From Marinobacter sp. Arc7-DN-1 (GTDB lineage Bacteria > Pseudomonadota > Gammaproteobacteria > Pseudomonadales > Oleiphilaceae), in the NCBI RefSeq assembly GCF_003441595.1, contig NZ_CP031848.1:3720001-3784000 (forward strand): a stretch of DNA of 64,000 nt. Reading direction: 5' to 3'. A program made the translations under genes and the position numbers. The notes below the pieces were generated by a model, which saw nothing but the letters and a program-made list of their open reading frames with translations, was not told where the DNA came from and ran no database searches. Shown one piece after another: positions 17,917 to 27,124 of the stretch. Position 1 is the first letter of the stretch, and every line of letters begins with the position of its first letter.

Positions 17917-19218
17917 TTGAAAGACGTCAGTGTCGGAATCTGCGGACTGGGAACCGTCGGCGGCGGTACCTTTAATGTCTTGACCCGGAATGCCAGGCTC
18001 ATTGCCGGCCGGGCTGGCTGCAACATCCGGATTACCCGGATTGCCAGTCGCCGGGCTCGCGAGGACATGGACCTCGGAGACGTACCCTTCAGCACCGACA
18101 TTTACGACGTGGTGAACGATCCAGGTGTGGATATCGTGGTGGAGCTCATCGGCGGTTACGACGCGGCCCGTGAACTCGTGCTGGCGGCTATCCGCAATGG
18201 CAAGCATGTTGTGACGGCCAACAAGGCCCTGATCGCCGTTCACGGCAACGAAATCTTCGAGGCCGCCGAGAAGGCCGGTGTTGTGGTTGCCTACGAGGCC
18301 GGTGTAGCCGGTGGTATTCCGGTGATCAAGGCGGTGCGTGAAGGCATGGCGGCAAACCGTATCGACTGGATTGCCGGCATTATCAATGGCACCGGCAATT
18401 ACATCCTCACCGAAATGCGTGCAGGTCGCGAGTTTACAGAAGTGCTCAAGGAAGCCCAGGACCTGGGTTATGCAGAGGCAGATCCGACCTTTGACGTGGA
18501 AGGCATTGATGCAGCCCATAAGCTGACCATTCTCGCCTCGGCCGGCTTTGGTGTACCTCTGCAGTTTGAAAAAGGCTATACCGAAGGGATTTCGAAAATC
18601 ACTCCGTACGATATTGCCCATGCCGAACTGCTGGGCTATCGCATCAAGCATCTGGGTATTGCCCGCCGCCGGGACAATGGCATTGAACTGCGGGTTCATC
18701 CCACTCTGGTTCCCCAGAGCCACCTGATTGCCCAGGTAGACGGCGTCCTGAACGCGGTGCTGGTGGATGGCGATGCCGTTGGCCAGACCATGTACTACGG
18801 CCCGGGAGCCGGGGATGAAGCAACAGCGTCCGCGGTTATTGCCGATATCGTGGATGTCGCACGTGCCGTGGCCACTGAAAGCAGCCAGCGTGTGCCTTAC
18901 CTTGGTTTCTCACCGGACGCCATGGAGGACCTGGATGTCCTTTCCATGGAGGATATCCAGTCCGCCTATTACCTGCGCATTACCGCTCTGGACCGCCCGG
19001 GCGTGCTGGCGAAGATTGCCTCTATCCTAAGTGAGCACGGCATCAACATCGAATCGATCATGCAGAAGGAATCCGAGCTGAAAGACGGCCGTATTCCGGT
19101 GATTATCCTGACCCACACGGTTCAGGAACGGCAGATCAACCGTGCGATCGACGAGCTGGAAGCCCTGTCTGATACCGATGGTCAGGTTGTCCGGATCCGC
19201 GCTGAAAACTTTAACTGA
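17917..19218 (+). CDS. hom: Homoserine dehydrogenase
   Basis: NAD(P)H-dependent reduction of aspartate semialdehyde to homoserine, the branch step to threonine and methionine. It has 433 residues. The nucleotide-binding GICGLGTVGGG is at 7-17, GGIPVIKAVREGMAANRI and NGTGNYILTEM are in the catalytic region, and a C-terminal ACT domain starts near 350 (LDRPGVLAKIASILSEHGI), as expected for threonine feedback. Translation starts at TTG 17917 behind AGAGGTGAG; no in-frame ATG would leave the nucleotide fold intact. thrC follows 11 bases later. Confidence 0.96.
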   Translation: MKDVSVGICGLGTVGGGTFNVLTRNARLIAGRAGCNIRITRIASRRAREDMDLGDVPFSTDIYDVVNDPGVDIVVELIGGYDAARELVLAAIRNGKHVVTANKALIAVHGNEIFEAAEKAGVVVAYEAGVAGGIPVIKAVREGMAANRIDWIAGIINGTGNYILTEMRAGREFTEVLKEAQDLGYAEADPTFDVEGIDAAHKLTILASAGFGVPLQFEKGYTEGISKITPYDIAHAELLGYRIKHLGIARRRDNGIELRVHPTLVPQSHLIAQVDGVLNAVLVDGDAVGQTMYYGPGAGDEATASAVIADIVDVARAVATESSQRVPYLGFSPDAMEDLDVLSMEDIQSAYYLRITALDRPGVLAKIASILSEHGINIESIMQKESELKDGRIPVIILTHTVQERQINRAIDELEALSDTDGQVVRIRAENFN

Positions 19219-19229
19219 CAGGTACGCAC

Positions 19230-20630
19230 GTGAGATACATCAGTACGCGGGGTGAAGCGCCCGCACTGGGCTTTGAGGACGTTTTGCTGACCGGGCTGGC
19301 CACCGACGGTGGCCTTTATGTTCCGGAATCGCTGCCGCATTTCAGCCTGGAGGAGATCCGGAGCTGGCGCGGGCTTTCCTACAGTGAACTCGCCTTCAAT
19401 GTCATGCATCCGTTTGTGGACGACGCCGTTCCGGCGGACGATTTCCGCAAGATGTTGAATGAAACCTACGCCGTGTTCGCGCACCCGGCCGTTGCACCGC
19501 TGGTGCAGCTGGACACCAATGAGTGGGTGATGGAGCTGTTCCGTGGCCCGACTCTGGCGTTCAAGGATTTCGCCCTGCAGTTACTGGGTCGTTTGCTGGA
19601 TTATGTCCTGGAGAAGCGCCAGCAGCACGTGGTCATCATGGGGGCTACCTCAGGTGATACCGGCTCGGCGGCCATCGAGGGCTGCCGTCGTTGTGAACAC
19701 GTGGATATCTTCATCCTGCATCCTTACCAGCGGGTGTCGGAAGTGCAGCGCCGCCAGATGACCACGGTGCAGGGCGACAACATCCACAACATTGCGGTGC
19801 GCGGCAATTTCGATGACTGCCAGCGGATGGTGAAAGAGAGCTTTAGCAATCAGTCCTTCCTGGGCGGAAAGACCCAGCTTGCGGCGGTGAATTCCATAAA
19901 CTGGGCACGAATCATGGCCCAGATCGTGTATTACTTTCATGCCTCGCTGGCACTGGGCGGTCCGGATCGCAGCATGGCCTTCTCGGTACCCACCGGCAAT
20001 TTCGGTGATATCTTTGCCGGCTACCTGGCGAAGAAGATGGGACTGCCGATTTCCCAACTGGTCATTGCCACCAACCGGAACGATATCCTGCATCGCTTCA
20101 TGAGTGGCAACAAATACGAGCAGCATCAGCTTGAGCACACCCTGTCTCCGAGTATGGATATCATGGTGTCCAGCAACTTCGAGCGCCTGCTGTTCGACCT
20201 CCATGGCCGGGATGGGCTGGCGGTGAAAACGCTGCTGGAAAATGCTGCGAAGGGGCCGGTCAGCATTGAGGATTACCGCTGGAAGCATGCCCGCAAGCTG
20301 TTTGACAGCGACGCGGTGGACGACAAGGCCACCTGCGATACCATCCGCGAGATCTACCAGCAGAACGAGTATCTGCTGGATCCTCACACCGCCATCGGCG
20401 TTCGCGCGGCCCGCAACTGCCGCCGGGACCCGGCAGTGCCGATGATTACCCTGGGAACCGCCCATCCGGCCAAGTTCCCGGATGCCGTTGCCGAGTCCGG
20501 CCTGAGTGTACAGCCGCCACTGCCGGCCCACATGGCGGACCTGTTCGAGCGGGAAGAACGTTACACGGTGCTGGATAACAACATCGCCGGCGTTCAGGAG
20601 TTCATTGCCAAGAACTGGAAGAATACCTGA
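19230..20630 (+). CDS. thrC: Threonine synthase
   Basis: Pyridoxal-phosphate enzyme converting O-phosphohomoserine to threonine. It has 466 residues and the N-terminus MRYISTRG. The PLP lysine is Lys112 in LAFKDFALQ. The substrate and cofactor segments GATSGDTGSAAIEG and PTGNFGDIFAGY are intact. It starts at GTG 19230 and is co-transcribed with hom (11-base gap). recJ begins six bases after its stop. Confidence 0.96.
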   Translation: MRYISTRGEAPALGFEDVLLTGLATDGGLYVPESLPHFSLEEIRSWRGLSYSELAFNVMHPFVDDAVPADDFRKMLNETYAVFAHPAVAPLVQLDTNEWVMELFRGPTLAFKDFALQLLGRLLDYVLEKRQQHVVIMGATSGDTGSAAIEGCRRCEHVDIFILHPYQRVSEVQRRQMTTVQGDNIHNIAVRGNFDDCQRMVKESFSNQSFLGGKTQLAAVNSINWARIMAQIVYYFHASLALGGPDRSMAFSVPTGNFGDIFAGYLAKKMGLPISQLVIATNRNDILHRFMSGNKYEQHQLEHTLSPSMDIMVSSNFERLLFDLHGRDGLAVKTLLENAAKGPVSIEDYRWKHARKLFDSDAVDDKATCDTIREIYQQNEYLLDPHTAIGVRAARNCRRDPAVPMITLGTAHPAKFPDAVAESGLSVQPPLPAHMADLFEREERYTVLDNNIAGVQEFIAKNWKNT

Positions 20631-20636
20631 CCTGGT

Positions 20637-22370
20637 ATGGCACCCAAAAAGATCCTGCGTCGCCCCCAGCCGGAATCGCTTACCGGCTGGGGGCAAAAAC
20701 TGCCCCCCTTGCTTCGCCGTCTGTACGCGGCCCGCGGTGTCACCTCCGATGAGCAGCTGAGCTATACCCTGAAACACCTGGCCTCGCCCATGTCCCTTCG
20801 GGGCATAGACCGTGCCGTCGAGCTTCTTGCCGAGGCCATTGACCGGCAGCAGCACGTTCTGGTGCTCGGGGATTTCGACGCCGACGGCGCGACCAGTACC
20901 GCTGTGGCTATGCTCGGCCTTTCGATGCTCGGCTTACAGAGTATTGATTTTCGCGTTCCCAGCCGGTTTGCTGACGGTTACGGCCTGACCCCGGGCATCA
21001 TCGAACGGTTGCGCGACGAAGGCGAGCTTCCGGACCTGATGGTCACCGTTGATAACGGGATATCCGCCGTTGAGGGCGTGAAAGCTGCCAGGGAGCTGGG
21101 TGTGAAGGTAGTGGTCACCGATCACCACCTGGCGGGCGAAGAACTTCCGGACGCCGATGCCATCGTCAATCCCAATCAGCCAGGCTGCCCCTTCCTGAGC
21201 AAGAACGCCGCCGGCGTTGGCGTGATGTTTTATGTACTTACGGCGTTGCGCAAACACCTCCGGGAAACCAATCGTCTGCCCAACCCGGAGCCGAACCTCG
21301 GAAGCCTGCTCGATCTGGTGGCCCTGGGGACGGTTGCGGATGTGGTACCCCTGGATCACAACAACCGCATTTTCGTAGAGCAGGGCCTGCGCCGGATACG
21401 TCAGGGCGAGGCCCGCCCTGGCATTCTGGCCTTGCTGGAAATCGCGGGCCGGGACCATACTGCCATCAGCTCAACCGATCTCGGGTTTGTCGTTGGCCCC
21501 CGCCTGAACGCGGCTGGTCGTCTGGATGACATGAGCATCGGCATCGCCTGCCTGCTGGCGGACAGCCCGGACGAGGCCCGCCGTCTGGCCCGGGAGCTGG
21601 ATACCTTCAACCGGGAACGCCGGACCATCGAAAAAGAGATGAAAGCCCAGGCCCAGGATCTTCTCGCCTCCATGTCACTGGACCTTGAAGGTTTGCCCTG
21701 GGGGCTGGCCCTGTTTGATCCCGACTGGCATCAGGGTGTCATCGGCATTCTCGCTGCCCGCATTCGAGAGCAGACCCACCGACCCACCATCGCCTTTGCC
21801 CCGGACGACAACGGCGAAGACATCAAAGGCTCTGCCCGCTCCATCCCCGGGCTGCACATCCGCGATGTACTGGCGGTGGTCGATTGCCGCCACCCTGGGA
21901 TCATGAAAAAGTTCGGTGGCCACGCCATGGCTGCGGGCATGACCCTCGCCAAAGCAGACCTGGACGCTTTCTCCGAAGCCTTCGACCGCGCCGTTCGCGA
22001 CACCCTTTCGGCCGAGGATCTGGAAGCCGCGATCACCACTGACGGGCCTCTGGGCCCGGGCGAACTTTCTCTCGATACCGCCGCGCTACTCAAGCGCGCC
22101 GGCCCCTGGGGTCAGCATTTCCCTGAGCCGCTGTTCGACGGCGAATTCCGGGTGGTGAGCCAGCGAATCGTCGGGGAAAGCCATCTGAAACTGGTGTTGC
22201 AGCCGGTCGATGGTGGCGGCATTATCGATGGCATTGCCTTCAACACCGGTCCGGAAGTGCCTGACTATACCCGCACCGGGGCCCGGGTGGTTTACAAACC
22301 GGATGCCAATACCTTTCGGGGCCGCACCAATCTGCAGCTCCTGGTGGACTATCTCGAGCCGCTCTCCTGA
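20637..22370 (+). CDS. recJ: Single-stranded-DNA 5'-3' exonuclease RecJ
   Basis: DHH-family exonuclease for mismatch repair, base excision and RecF-pathway recombination. It has 577 residues. Metal-binding DFDADG is at 79-84, the family DHH at 162-164 (TDHHLAGEELP), and the DHHA1 motif is KFGGHAMAAGMTL. An OB-like C-terminal domain follows. The order dsbC-hom-thrC-recJ matches Pseudomonas. A palindromic element (22404-22511) lies 33 bases after the stop. Confidence 0.95.
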   Translation: MAPKKILRRPQPESLTGWGQKLPPLLRRLYAARGVTSDEQLSYTLKHLASPMSLRGIDRAVELLAEAIDRQQHVLVLGDFDADGATSTAVAMLGLSMLGLQSIDFRVPSRFADGYGLTPGIIERLRDEGELPDLMVTVDNGISAVEGVKAARELGVKVVVTDHHLAGEELPDADAIVNPNQPGCPFLSKNAAGVGVMFYVLTALRKHLRETNRLPNPEPNLGSLLDLVALGTVADVVPLDHNNRIFVEQGLRRIRQGEARPGILALLEIAGRDHTAISSTDLGFVVGPRLNAAGRLDDMSIGIACLLADSPDEARRLARELDTFNRERRTIEKEMKAQAQDLLASMSLDLEGLPWGLALFDPDWHQGVIGILAARIREQTHRPTIAFAPDDNGEDIKGSARSIPGLHIRDVLAVVDCRHPGIMKKFGGHAMAAGMTLAKADLDAFSEAFDRAVRDTLSAEDLEAAITTDGPLGPGELSLDTAALLKRAGPWGQHFPEPLFDGEFRVVSQRIVGESHLKLVLQPVDGGGIIDGIAFNTGPEVPDYTRTGARVVYKPDANTFRGRTNLQLLVDYLEPLS

Positions 22371-22403
22371 TTCCCGGAAAGCGATACCACTGACCAAGCT
22401 TGG

Positions 22404-22511
22404 GCAGGAGGCGGGGGAGTTGCTCCGGGAGTGTCGAAAACAGGGATGTTTTCGTCAAGCGTACAGGGACGTATTCACAGCGTCTCCCGGAGCAACTTCC
22501 CCGCCTCCTGC
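22404..22511. repeat. Long palindromic element, copy 1
   Basis: A 108-base structure between recJ and prfB. The outer arms (22404-22432 and 22483-22511) form a 29-bp stem with two mismatches. Inside are a small hairpin (CGAAAAC-AGGGAT-GTTTTCG, 22435-22454) and a 25-base core (22458-22482) containing ACAGGGACGTATT. The same core, with two changes, occurs in copy 2 at 26036-26148, while the arm sequences differ completely. No T tract follows, so it is not a standard intrinsic terminator. Open frames here on both strands are by-products of the palindrome. Confidence 0.92.
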
Positions 22512-22538
22512 TTACTACCAGGTCGAGGATAACCACGG

Positions 22539-22567
22539 CTGATTTACAAACCGATTTCCGGTAGAAT
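22539..22567 (+). promoter_or_regulatory. Candidate promoter for prfB
   Basis: CTGATT (22539-22544) and TAGAAT (22562-22567), 17-base spacing, 47 bases before the prfB start. The -10 is good and the -35 weak. Confidence 0.4.
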
Positions 22568-22613
22568 TCCGCCTCTGTTTTACTCTCCATTTTCAAGAGC
22601 GAGTAAGGGTTTC

Positions 22614-23709
22614 ATGGAAATTAATCCGATTGTTACGAAGATTAAAGAGCTTCGTGAGCGCACTGAAGCGCTCAGGGGGTATCTTTGACTACGATCAGCG
22701 CAGTGAACGACTGATCGAAGTTGAGCGTGAGCTGGAGCAGCCCAGTGTCTGGGATGACCCGGACCGGGCTCAGGCTCTGGGAAAAGAGCGTGCGGATCTT
22801 GAATTGATCGTAAAGACCATCGATAACCTCACCTCCGGCCTGGAAGACGCGAAAGGTCTGCTGGATATTGCTGCAGAAGAAGAGGACGAAGCTACGGTCG
22901 CCGAGATCGAGTCTGACCTCGACGGTCTTGATAAGGAGCTCGAGAAGCTCGAATTTCGCCGCATGTTCTCCGGCGAGATGGACGCCAACAACGCCTACCT
23001 GGACATCCAGGCCGGCTCTGGCGGCACCGAAGCCCAGGACTGGGCCAACATGCTCCTGCGTATGTACCTGCGCTGGGCGGAGCGTCGGGGCTTCAAGGCG
23101 GAGATCGTCGAACTGATGGAAGGCGATGTGGCAGGCATCAAGAGTGCCACGATCCACGTTCAGGGTGACTACGCGTTCGGCTGGTTGCGCACGGAAACCG
23201 GCGTTCACCGGCTGGTTCGTAAATCGCCTTTTGATTCCGGCAACCGCCGCCACACCTCCTTCTCATCGGTGTTTGTGTCGCCGGAAGTGGACGACAGCTT
23301 CGAAATTGAAATCAACCCGGCGGATCTCCGGGTGGATGTCTACCGTGCCTCGGGCGCCGGTGGTCAGCACGTTAACCGGACCGAGTCAGCGGTACGTCTG
23401 ACCCATAACCCCACCGGCATTGTTGTGGCCTGTCAGGCTGGCCGAAGCCAGCACCAGAACAAGGATCAGGCCATGAAGCAGCTGAAGGCGAAGCTGTTTG
23501 AGCGCGAGATGCAGGAGCGTAACGCCGAGAAACAGAAGGCCGAGGACGCCAAGGCCGATATTGGTTGGGGCAGCCAGATCCGTTCCTACGTTCTGGATGA
23601 CAGCCGCATCAAGGACCTGCGCACCAAGGTCGAAACCAGTAATACCCAGTCGGTGCTGGACGGTGACATTGACAAGTTCATCGAAGCCAGCCTGAAGATG
23701 GCGCTGTAA
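22614..23709 (+). CDS. prfB: Peptide chain release factor 2 (programmed +1 frameshift)
   Basis: Recognises UGA and UAA and triggers peptide release. The gene is split. Frame one runs from ATG 22614 for 24 codons to an in-frame TGA at 22686-22688. The rest is in the +1 frame from GAC at 22687. The join (22614..22685, 22687..23709) gives 364 residues, close to E. coli RF2 (365). The tripeptide anticodon SPF is at 204-206 and GGQ at 249-251. The frameshift signal is canonical. lysS follows 52 bases later, as in many relatives. Confidence 0.96.
22674..22689 (+). promoter_or_regulatory. RF2 autoregulatory +1 frameshift site
   Basis: AGG GGG TAT CTT TGA C: an internal Shine-Dalgarno-like AGGGGG, three bases, then the slippery CTT followed by a TGA-C stop context. 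Low RF2 leaves the TGA unread and favours the +1 slip, so RF2 controls its own synthesis. The sequence matches the E. coli prfB site base for base from AGG to C. Confidence 0.97.
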
Positions 23710-23761
23710 CCAGTGCCTTTGCCACGCTAACCCGGACAACCCCGATTCCTAGTGAGCCAAA

Positions 23762-25297
23762 ATGACTGATCAAACTCAGAATGCCGCACAGCATGAGGAC
23801 AACAAGCTGATTGCCGAGCGTCGCGCCAAACTGTCAGAGATGCGCGATCAGGGCAGTGCCTTCCCCAACGACTTCCGTCGTGACGCCACCGCCGCCGGGC
23901 TTCAGGCGAAATACGGTGACAAAACCAAGGAAGAGCTGGAGTCCCTGGGCATCAAAGTGGCCATTGCCGGCCGCATGATGCTCGACCGCAAGGCATTCAA
24001 GGTGGTTCAGGACATGACCGGCCGCATCCAGATCTATGCCTCCAAGGATGTCCAGAAAGACACCAAACACTGGGATCTCGGGGATATCGTGGGCGTGCGA
24101 GGAACCCTGTCCAAATCCGGCAAGGGCGACCTGTATGTCACCATGGACGAGTACATGATGCTCACCAAGTCCCTGCGGCCGCTGCCAGAGAAGCACAAGG
24201 GACTGACCGACACCGAAGCCCGTTACCGTCACCGCTACGTGGACCTGATGGTCAACGAGGACAGCCGCCGGGTGTTCTACGCACGCTCCAGGATCATCAG
24301 TGCCATGCGCCAGTACTTCACCGACCGGGACTTCATGGAAGTGGAAACCCCGATGCTTCAGGTGATTCCCGGTGGTGCCACCGCGCGCCCATTCGTGACC
24401 CACCATAACGCCCTGGGTATCGACATGTACCTGCGTATCGCGCCAGAGCTGTTCCTGAAGCGCCTGGTGGTGGGTGGCTTTGAGCGGGTGTTTGAGATCA
24501 ACCGCAATTTCCGTAATGAGGGGCTCTCCACCCGCCATAATCCGGAGTTCACCATGGTGGAGTTCTACCAGGCCTACGCGGATTACAATGATCTGATGGA
24601 CCTCACCGAGGACATGCTCCGCACCATCACCCAGAAGGTGCTGGGCACAACTACGGTTGTGAACTCCCGTACCCTGGCTGATGGCAGCGAGGAAACCGTC
24701 GAGTACGATTTTGGCAAAACCTTCGAACGCCTGACCGTGGTCGACGCCATCCTGCGTCATAACCCGGACATCAAGCCCGAGCAGCTGGCGGATAATGCCA
24801 GTGCCCGCCAGGTTGCCAAGGATCTGGGCATTCACCTCAAGGACGGCTGGGGCCTGGGTAAGGTTCAGATCGAGATTTTCGAGGCGACCGCCGAGCATCG
24901 CCTGATCCAGCCTACGTTCATCACTGAGTATCCGAAAGAAGTGTCGCCCCTGGCCCGCTGCAAGGACAGCAACCCGTTCGTCACCGAACGCTTCGAATTC
25001 TTCGTGGGTGGGCGCGAGATTGCCAACGGCTTCTCGGAGCTGAACGATGCGGAAGACCAGGCCGAACGCTTCCAGGACCAGGTGGCCGAAAAGGACGCCG
25101 GCGACGACGAGGCCATGTTCTACGACGAAGATTACATCATGGCGCTGGAATACGGCCTGCCGCCCACCGCCGGCGAAGGCATTGGCATCGACCGGCTGGC
25201 CATGCTGCTGACCAACTCGCCCTCGATCCGTGACGTCATCCTGTTCCCGGCCATGCGCCCCGAGCACAAGGCCGACAGCCGGAAAGACGAGGGCTGA
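23762..25297 (+). CDS. lysS: Lysyl-tRNA synthetase, class II
   Basis: Charges tRNA-Lys. It has 511 residues. The OB-fold anticodon-binding domain is at about 60-160. The class II core starts with motif 1 around the MEVETPMLQ block, motif 2 is [18 protein letters not shown], and motif 3 is [14 protein letters not shown] near the C-terminus. It is downstream of prfB as in E. coli, and ung starts three bases after its stop. Confidence 0.97.
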   Translation: MTDQTQNAAQHEDNKLIAERRAKLSEMRDQGSAFPNDFRRDATAAGLQAKYGDKTKEELESLGIKVAIAGRMMLDRKAFKVVQDMTGRIQIYASKDVQKDTKHWDLGDIVGVRGTLSKSGKGDLYVTMDEYMMLTKSLRPLPEKHKGLTDTEARYRHRYVDLMVNEDSRRVFYARSRIISAMRQYFTDRDFMEVETPMLQVIPGGATARPFVTHHNALGIDMYLRIAPELFLKRLVVGGFERVFEINRNFRNEGLSTRHNPEFTMVEFYQAYADYNDLMDLTEDMLRTITQKVLGTTTVVNSRTLADGSEETVEYDFGKTFERLTVVDAILRHNPDIKPEQLADNASARQVAKDLGIHLKDGWGLGKVQIEIFEATAEHRLIQPTFITEYPKEVSPLARCKDSNPFVTERFEFFVGGREIANGFSELNDAEDQAERFQDQVAEKDAGDDEAMFYDEDYIMALEYGLPPTAGEGIGIDRLAMLLTNSPSIRDVILFPAMRPEHKADSRKDEG

Positions 25298-25300
25298 TCC

Positions 25301-26035
25301 ATGAGCCCGGTTGAGGTACTGGCCAGCCAGCTCAGGCCCGACCGTGGCTGGAAAGAGCATCTCTCGGAAGAATTCCGCCAGCCCTACATGCAGAGCCTGG
25401 CGGAATTCCTGGCCGCTGAGGAGCAGGCCGGCAAAGTCCTGTTCCCCGCCAGCCATCACTGCTTTAACGCCCTTAACAGCACGCCCCTGGATAACGTAAG
25501 GGTGGTCATTCTCGGGCAAGACCCCTACCACGGCCCCGGCCAGGCCCATGGCCTGTGTTTCTCCGTGCGCCCGAACGTGGCAACCCCACCCTCGCTGGTC
25601 AACATCTTCAAGGAAATCCAGGGCGACCTGGGCGTCACCCCGCCGGACCACGGCTGCCTGCAACCCTGGGCAGAGCAGGGCGTATTACTGCTCAACAGCG
25701 TCCTCACCGTCGTCCAGGGCCAGGCCGGCGCCCACCAGGGCAAAGGCTGGGAAACCTTCACCGATAAGGTCATCGAAACGATCAATCGCGAACGGGAAGG
25801 CGTGGTGTTCCTGCTCTGGGGGAGCTACGCCAAAAAGAAAGGCCGGCACATCGACCGCAGCAAGCACCTGGTGCTGGACGGTCCGCATCCGTCACCACTG
25901 AGCGCCTACCGAGGCTTCTTCGGTTGCAAGCACTTCTCGAAAGCAAATGAGTGGTTGGAGCAGCAGGGCAAACCCACGGTTAAGTGGGAGCTGCCTTCAA
26001 AGGAAGTTTTGCTCGACCGGTACCGGAAAGCCTGA
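25301..26035 (+). CDS. ung: Uracil-DNA glycosylase, family 1
   Basis: Removes uracil from DNA. It has 244 residues. The water-activating loop GQDPYHG is at 72-78 (Asp74) and the Leu-loop [10 protein letters not shown] begins at His196, so the active site is complete. It is tightly coupled to lysS. The left arm of the second palindromic element begins at the base after its stop codon, so the ung mRNA ends in that structure. Confidence 0.97.
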   Translation: MSPVEVLASQLRPDRGWKEHLSEEFRQPYMQSLAEFLAAEEQAGKVLFPASHHCFNALNSTPLDNVRVVILGQDPYHGPGQAHGLCFSVRPNVATPPSLVNIFKEIQGDLGVTPPDHGCLQPWAEQGVLLLNSVLTVVQGQAGAHQGKGWETFTDKVIETINREREGVVFLLWGSYAKKKGRHIDRSKHLVLDGPHPSPLSAYRGFFGCKHFSKANEWLEQQGKPTVKWELPSKEVLLDRYRKA

Positions 26036-26148
26036 GCTCCAGCGGGTGGGGCAGTCTCCCAAAACCGTGCGGAGCCATGGATGGCGGAGCCGAGCGTACA
26101 GGGATGTATTTACAGCGTGTTTTGGGAGACTGCCCCACCCGCTGGAGC
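26036..26148. repeat. Long palindromic element, copy 2
   Basis: A 113-base structure filling most of the gap between the convergent ung and HDOD genes. The arms 26036-26065 and 26119-26148 are a perfect 30-bp inverted repeat. Inside are a small hairpin (GCCAT-GG-ATGGC, 26074-26085) and the 25-base core (26093-26117) with ACAGGGATGTATT, shared with copy 1 apart from two pyrimidine changes. The arms share no sequence with copy 1. No T tract flanks it. Confidence 0.93.
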
Positions 26149-26164
26149 CGCCCCCAAGGTTGAT

Positions 26165-26998
26165 TTACTGCAGAAGAGCCATGGCGGCTTCCATCTGGGC
26201 GTTCAGATCCTCTTCCTCGCTCATGTCGATATTCGGATCCAACCCAAGACGATCAAAAGCAGAAACCTTCGTCCAGTCCATCTCCGTCCAGGGGTGCTCG
26301 GAGCCCGCAACCAGCTGGAGATTGGCAACCATCACCAGGTCGGCATAGTCTGCCGCCGGAACCTCACGATTGAAGCGGGCGTATTCCAGCGGAACATTCT
26401 GAAGATCTATCGGGAAGTCCCACTTCTTGAGAATCGTCGCCCCGATTTTCGGGTGCAGCTCTTCAATCACGTTGTCCAGCATGATGCTGCTGATCTGAAT
26501 ATCCTGATCTTCCACGTATCGCAGGATCGGCAGAACCCCGATCAGATGAACCAGGCCCGCGAGAGTTGCCTGGTCCGGTTTGAGCCTGGTGTAGTGCTGG
26601 GCCAGTACGTGGCAGACACCGGCAACTTCGGTGCTGGTCTGCCAGGTGGCGCGCATCCGCTTGTCGATCATGTCAGAGGTGGCCTGGAACATCTGCTCCA
26701 TGGCCAGGCCCATCGCCAGATTGCTGGTGTAGGCCATGCCGAGGCGGCTCACCGCCATGTTCAGGTTTTCAATAGCCCGGCTGCCACGGAACAACGGGCT
26801 GTTGCACACCCGGATAATGCGTGCGGAAAGGGCGGTGTCATTGCTGATCACCTTCACCAGGTCGGCGATGGCCGAATCCTCGGATTGCGCAATGTCCCGT
26901 ACCTGCAGGGCCACTTCCGGAAGGGTAGGCAGCACAAGCTTGTCATTTTCGATGGCGGCATTAAGGTCGGCTTTAATGGTTTCGACAATATTCGACAT
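26165..26998 (-). CDS. HDOD-domain signalling protein
   Basis: A 277-residue cytoplasmic protein, almost entirely one HDOD domain (about 15-215; LPTLPEVALQVRDIA, then ISNDTALSARIIRVCNSP). The hydrolase HD pair is replaced (GLVHLIGVLPIL), as usual for HDOD proteins, which act as non-catalytic signalling modules. The C-terminal ~60 residues are acidic (DMSEEEDLNAQME). Last gene of the minus-strand nadB-sdhE-ygfX-ygfZ run, separated from ygfZ by 126 bases. Target unknown. Confidence 0.85.
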   Translation of the reverse strand: MSNIVETIKADLNAAIENDKLVLPTLPEVALQVRDIAQSEDSAIADLVKVISNDTALSARIIRVCNSPLFRGSRAIENLNMAVSRLGMAYTSNLAMGLAMEQMFQATSDMIDKRMRATWQTSTEVAGVCHVLAQHYTRLKPDQATLAGLVHLIGVLPILRYVEDQDIQISSIMLDNVIEELHPKIGATILKKWDFPIDLQNVPLEYARFNREVPAADYADLVMVANLQLVAGSEHPWTEMDWTKVSAFDRLGLDPNIDMSEEEDLNAQMEAAMALLQ

Positions 26999-27124
26999 GG
27001 TCAGTTACGGTCCGCATGTTGGTTCCGGATACCGACCACGGGTGTTGGTCGTTACCCTAAAAAAATCAGATATGTGAGCTACTGCATAGCAAAATAGCAA
27101 ATTCCGAGGGGTTTGCCTGTCAAC

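Noticed and set aside
22210..22596. Short open frames across the first palindromic element
   Set aside because: They arise from the inverted repeat itself; similar peptide strings recur in copy 2 because the core is shared, not because it is coding.
22630..22686. Upstream +1-frame start for prfB at 22630
   Set aside because: This would be a start inside the leader; the programmed frameshift from ATG 22614 explains the gene and gives the correct N-terminus.
23834..25663. A 609-codon minus-strand frame across lysS and ung
   Set aside because: Long antisense frames are common in GC-rich genes. This one spans two genuine genes and the translation is His/Gly/Val rich without a family signature.
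26081..27097. A 338-codon plus-strand frame over the second element and HDOD gene
   Set aside because: It starts in the palindrome and runs antisense to a well-formed HDOD gene.
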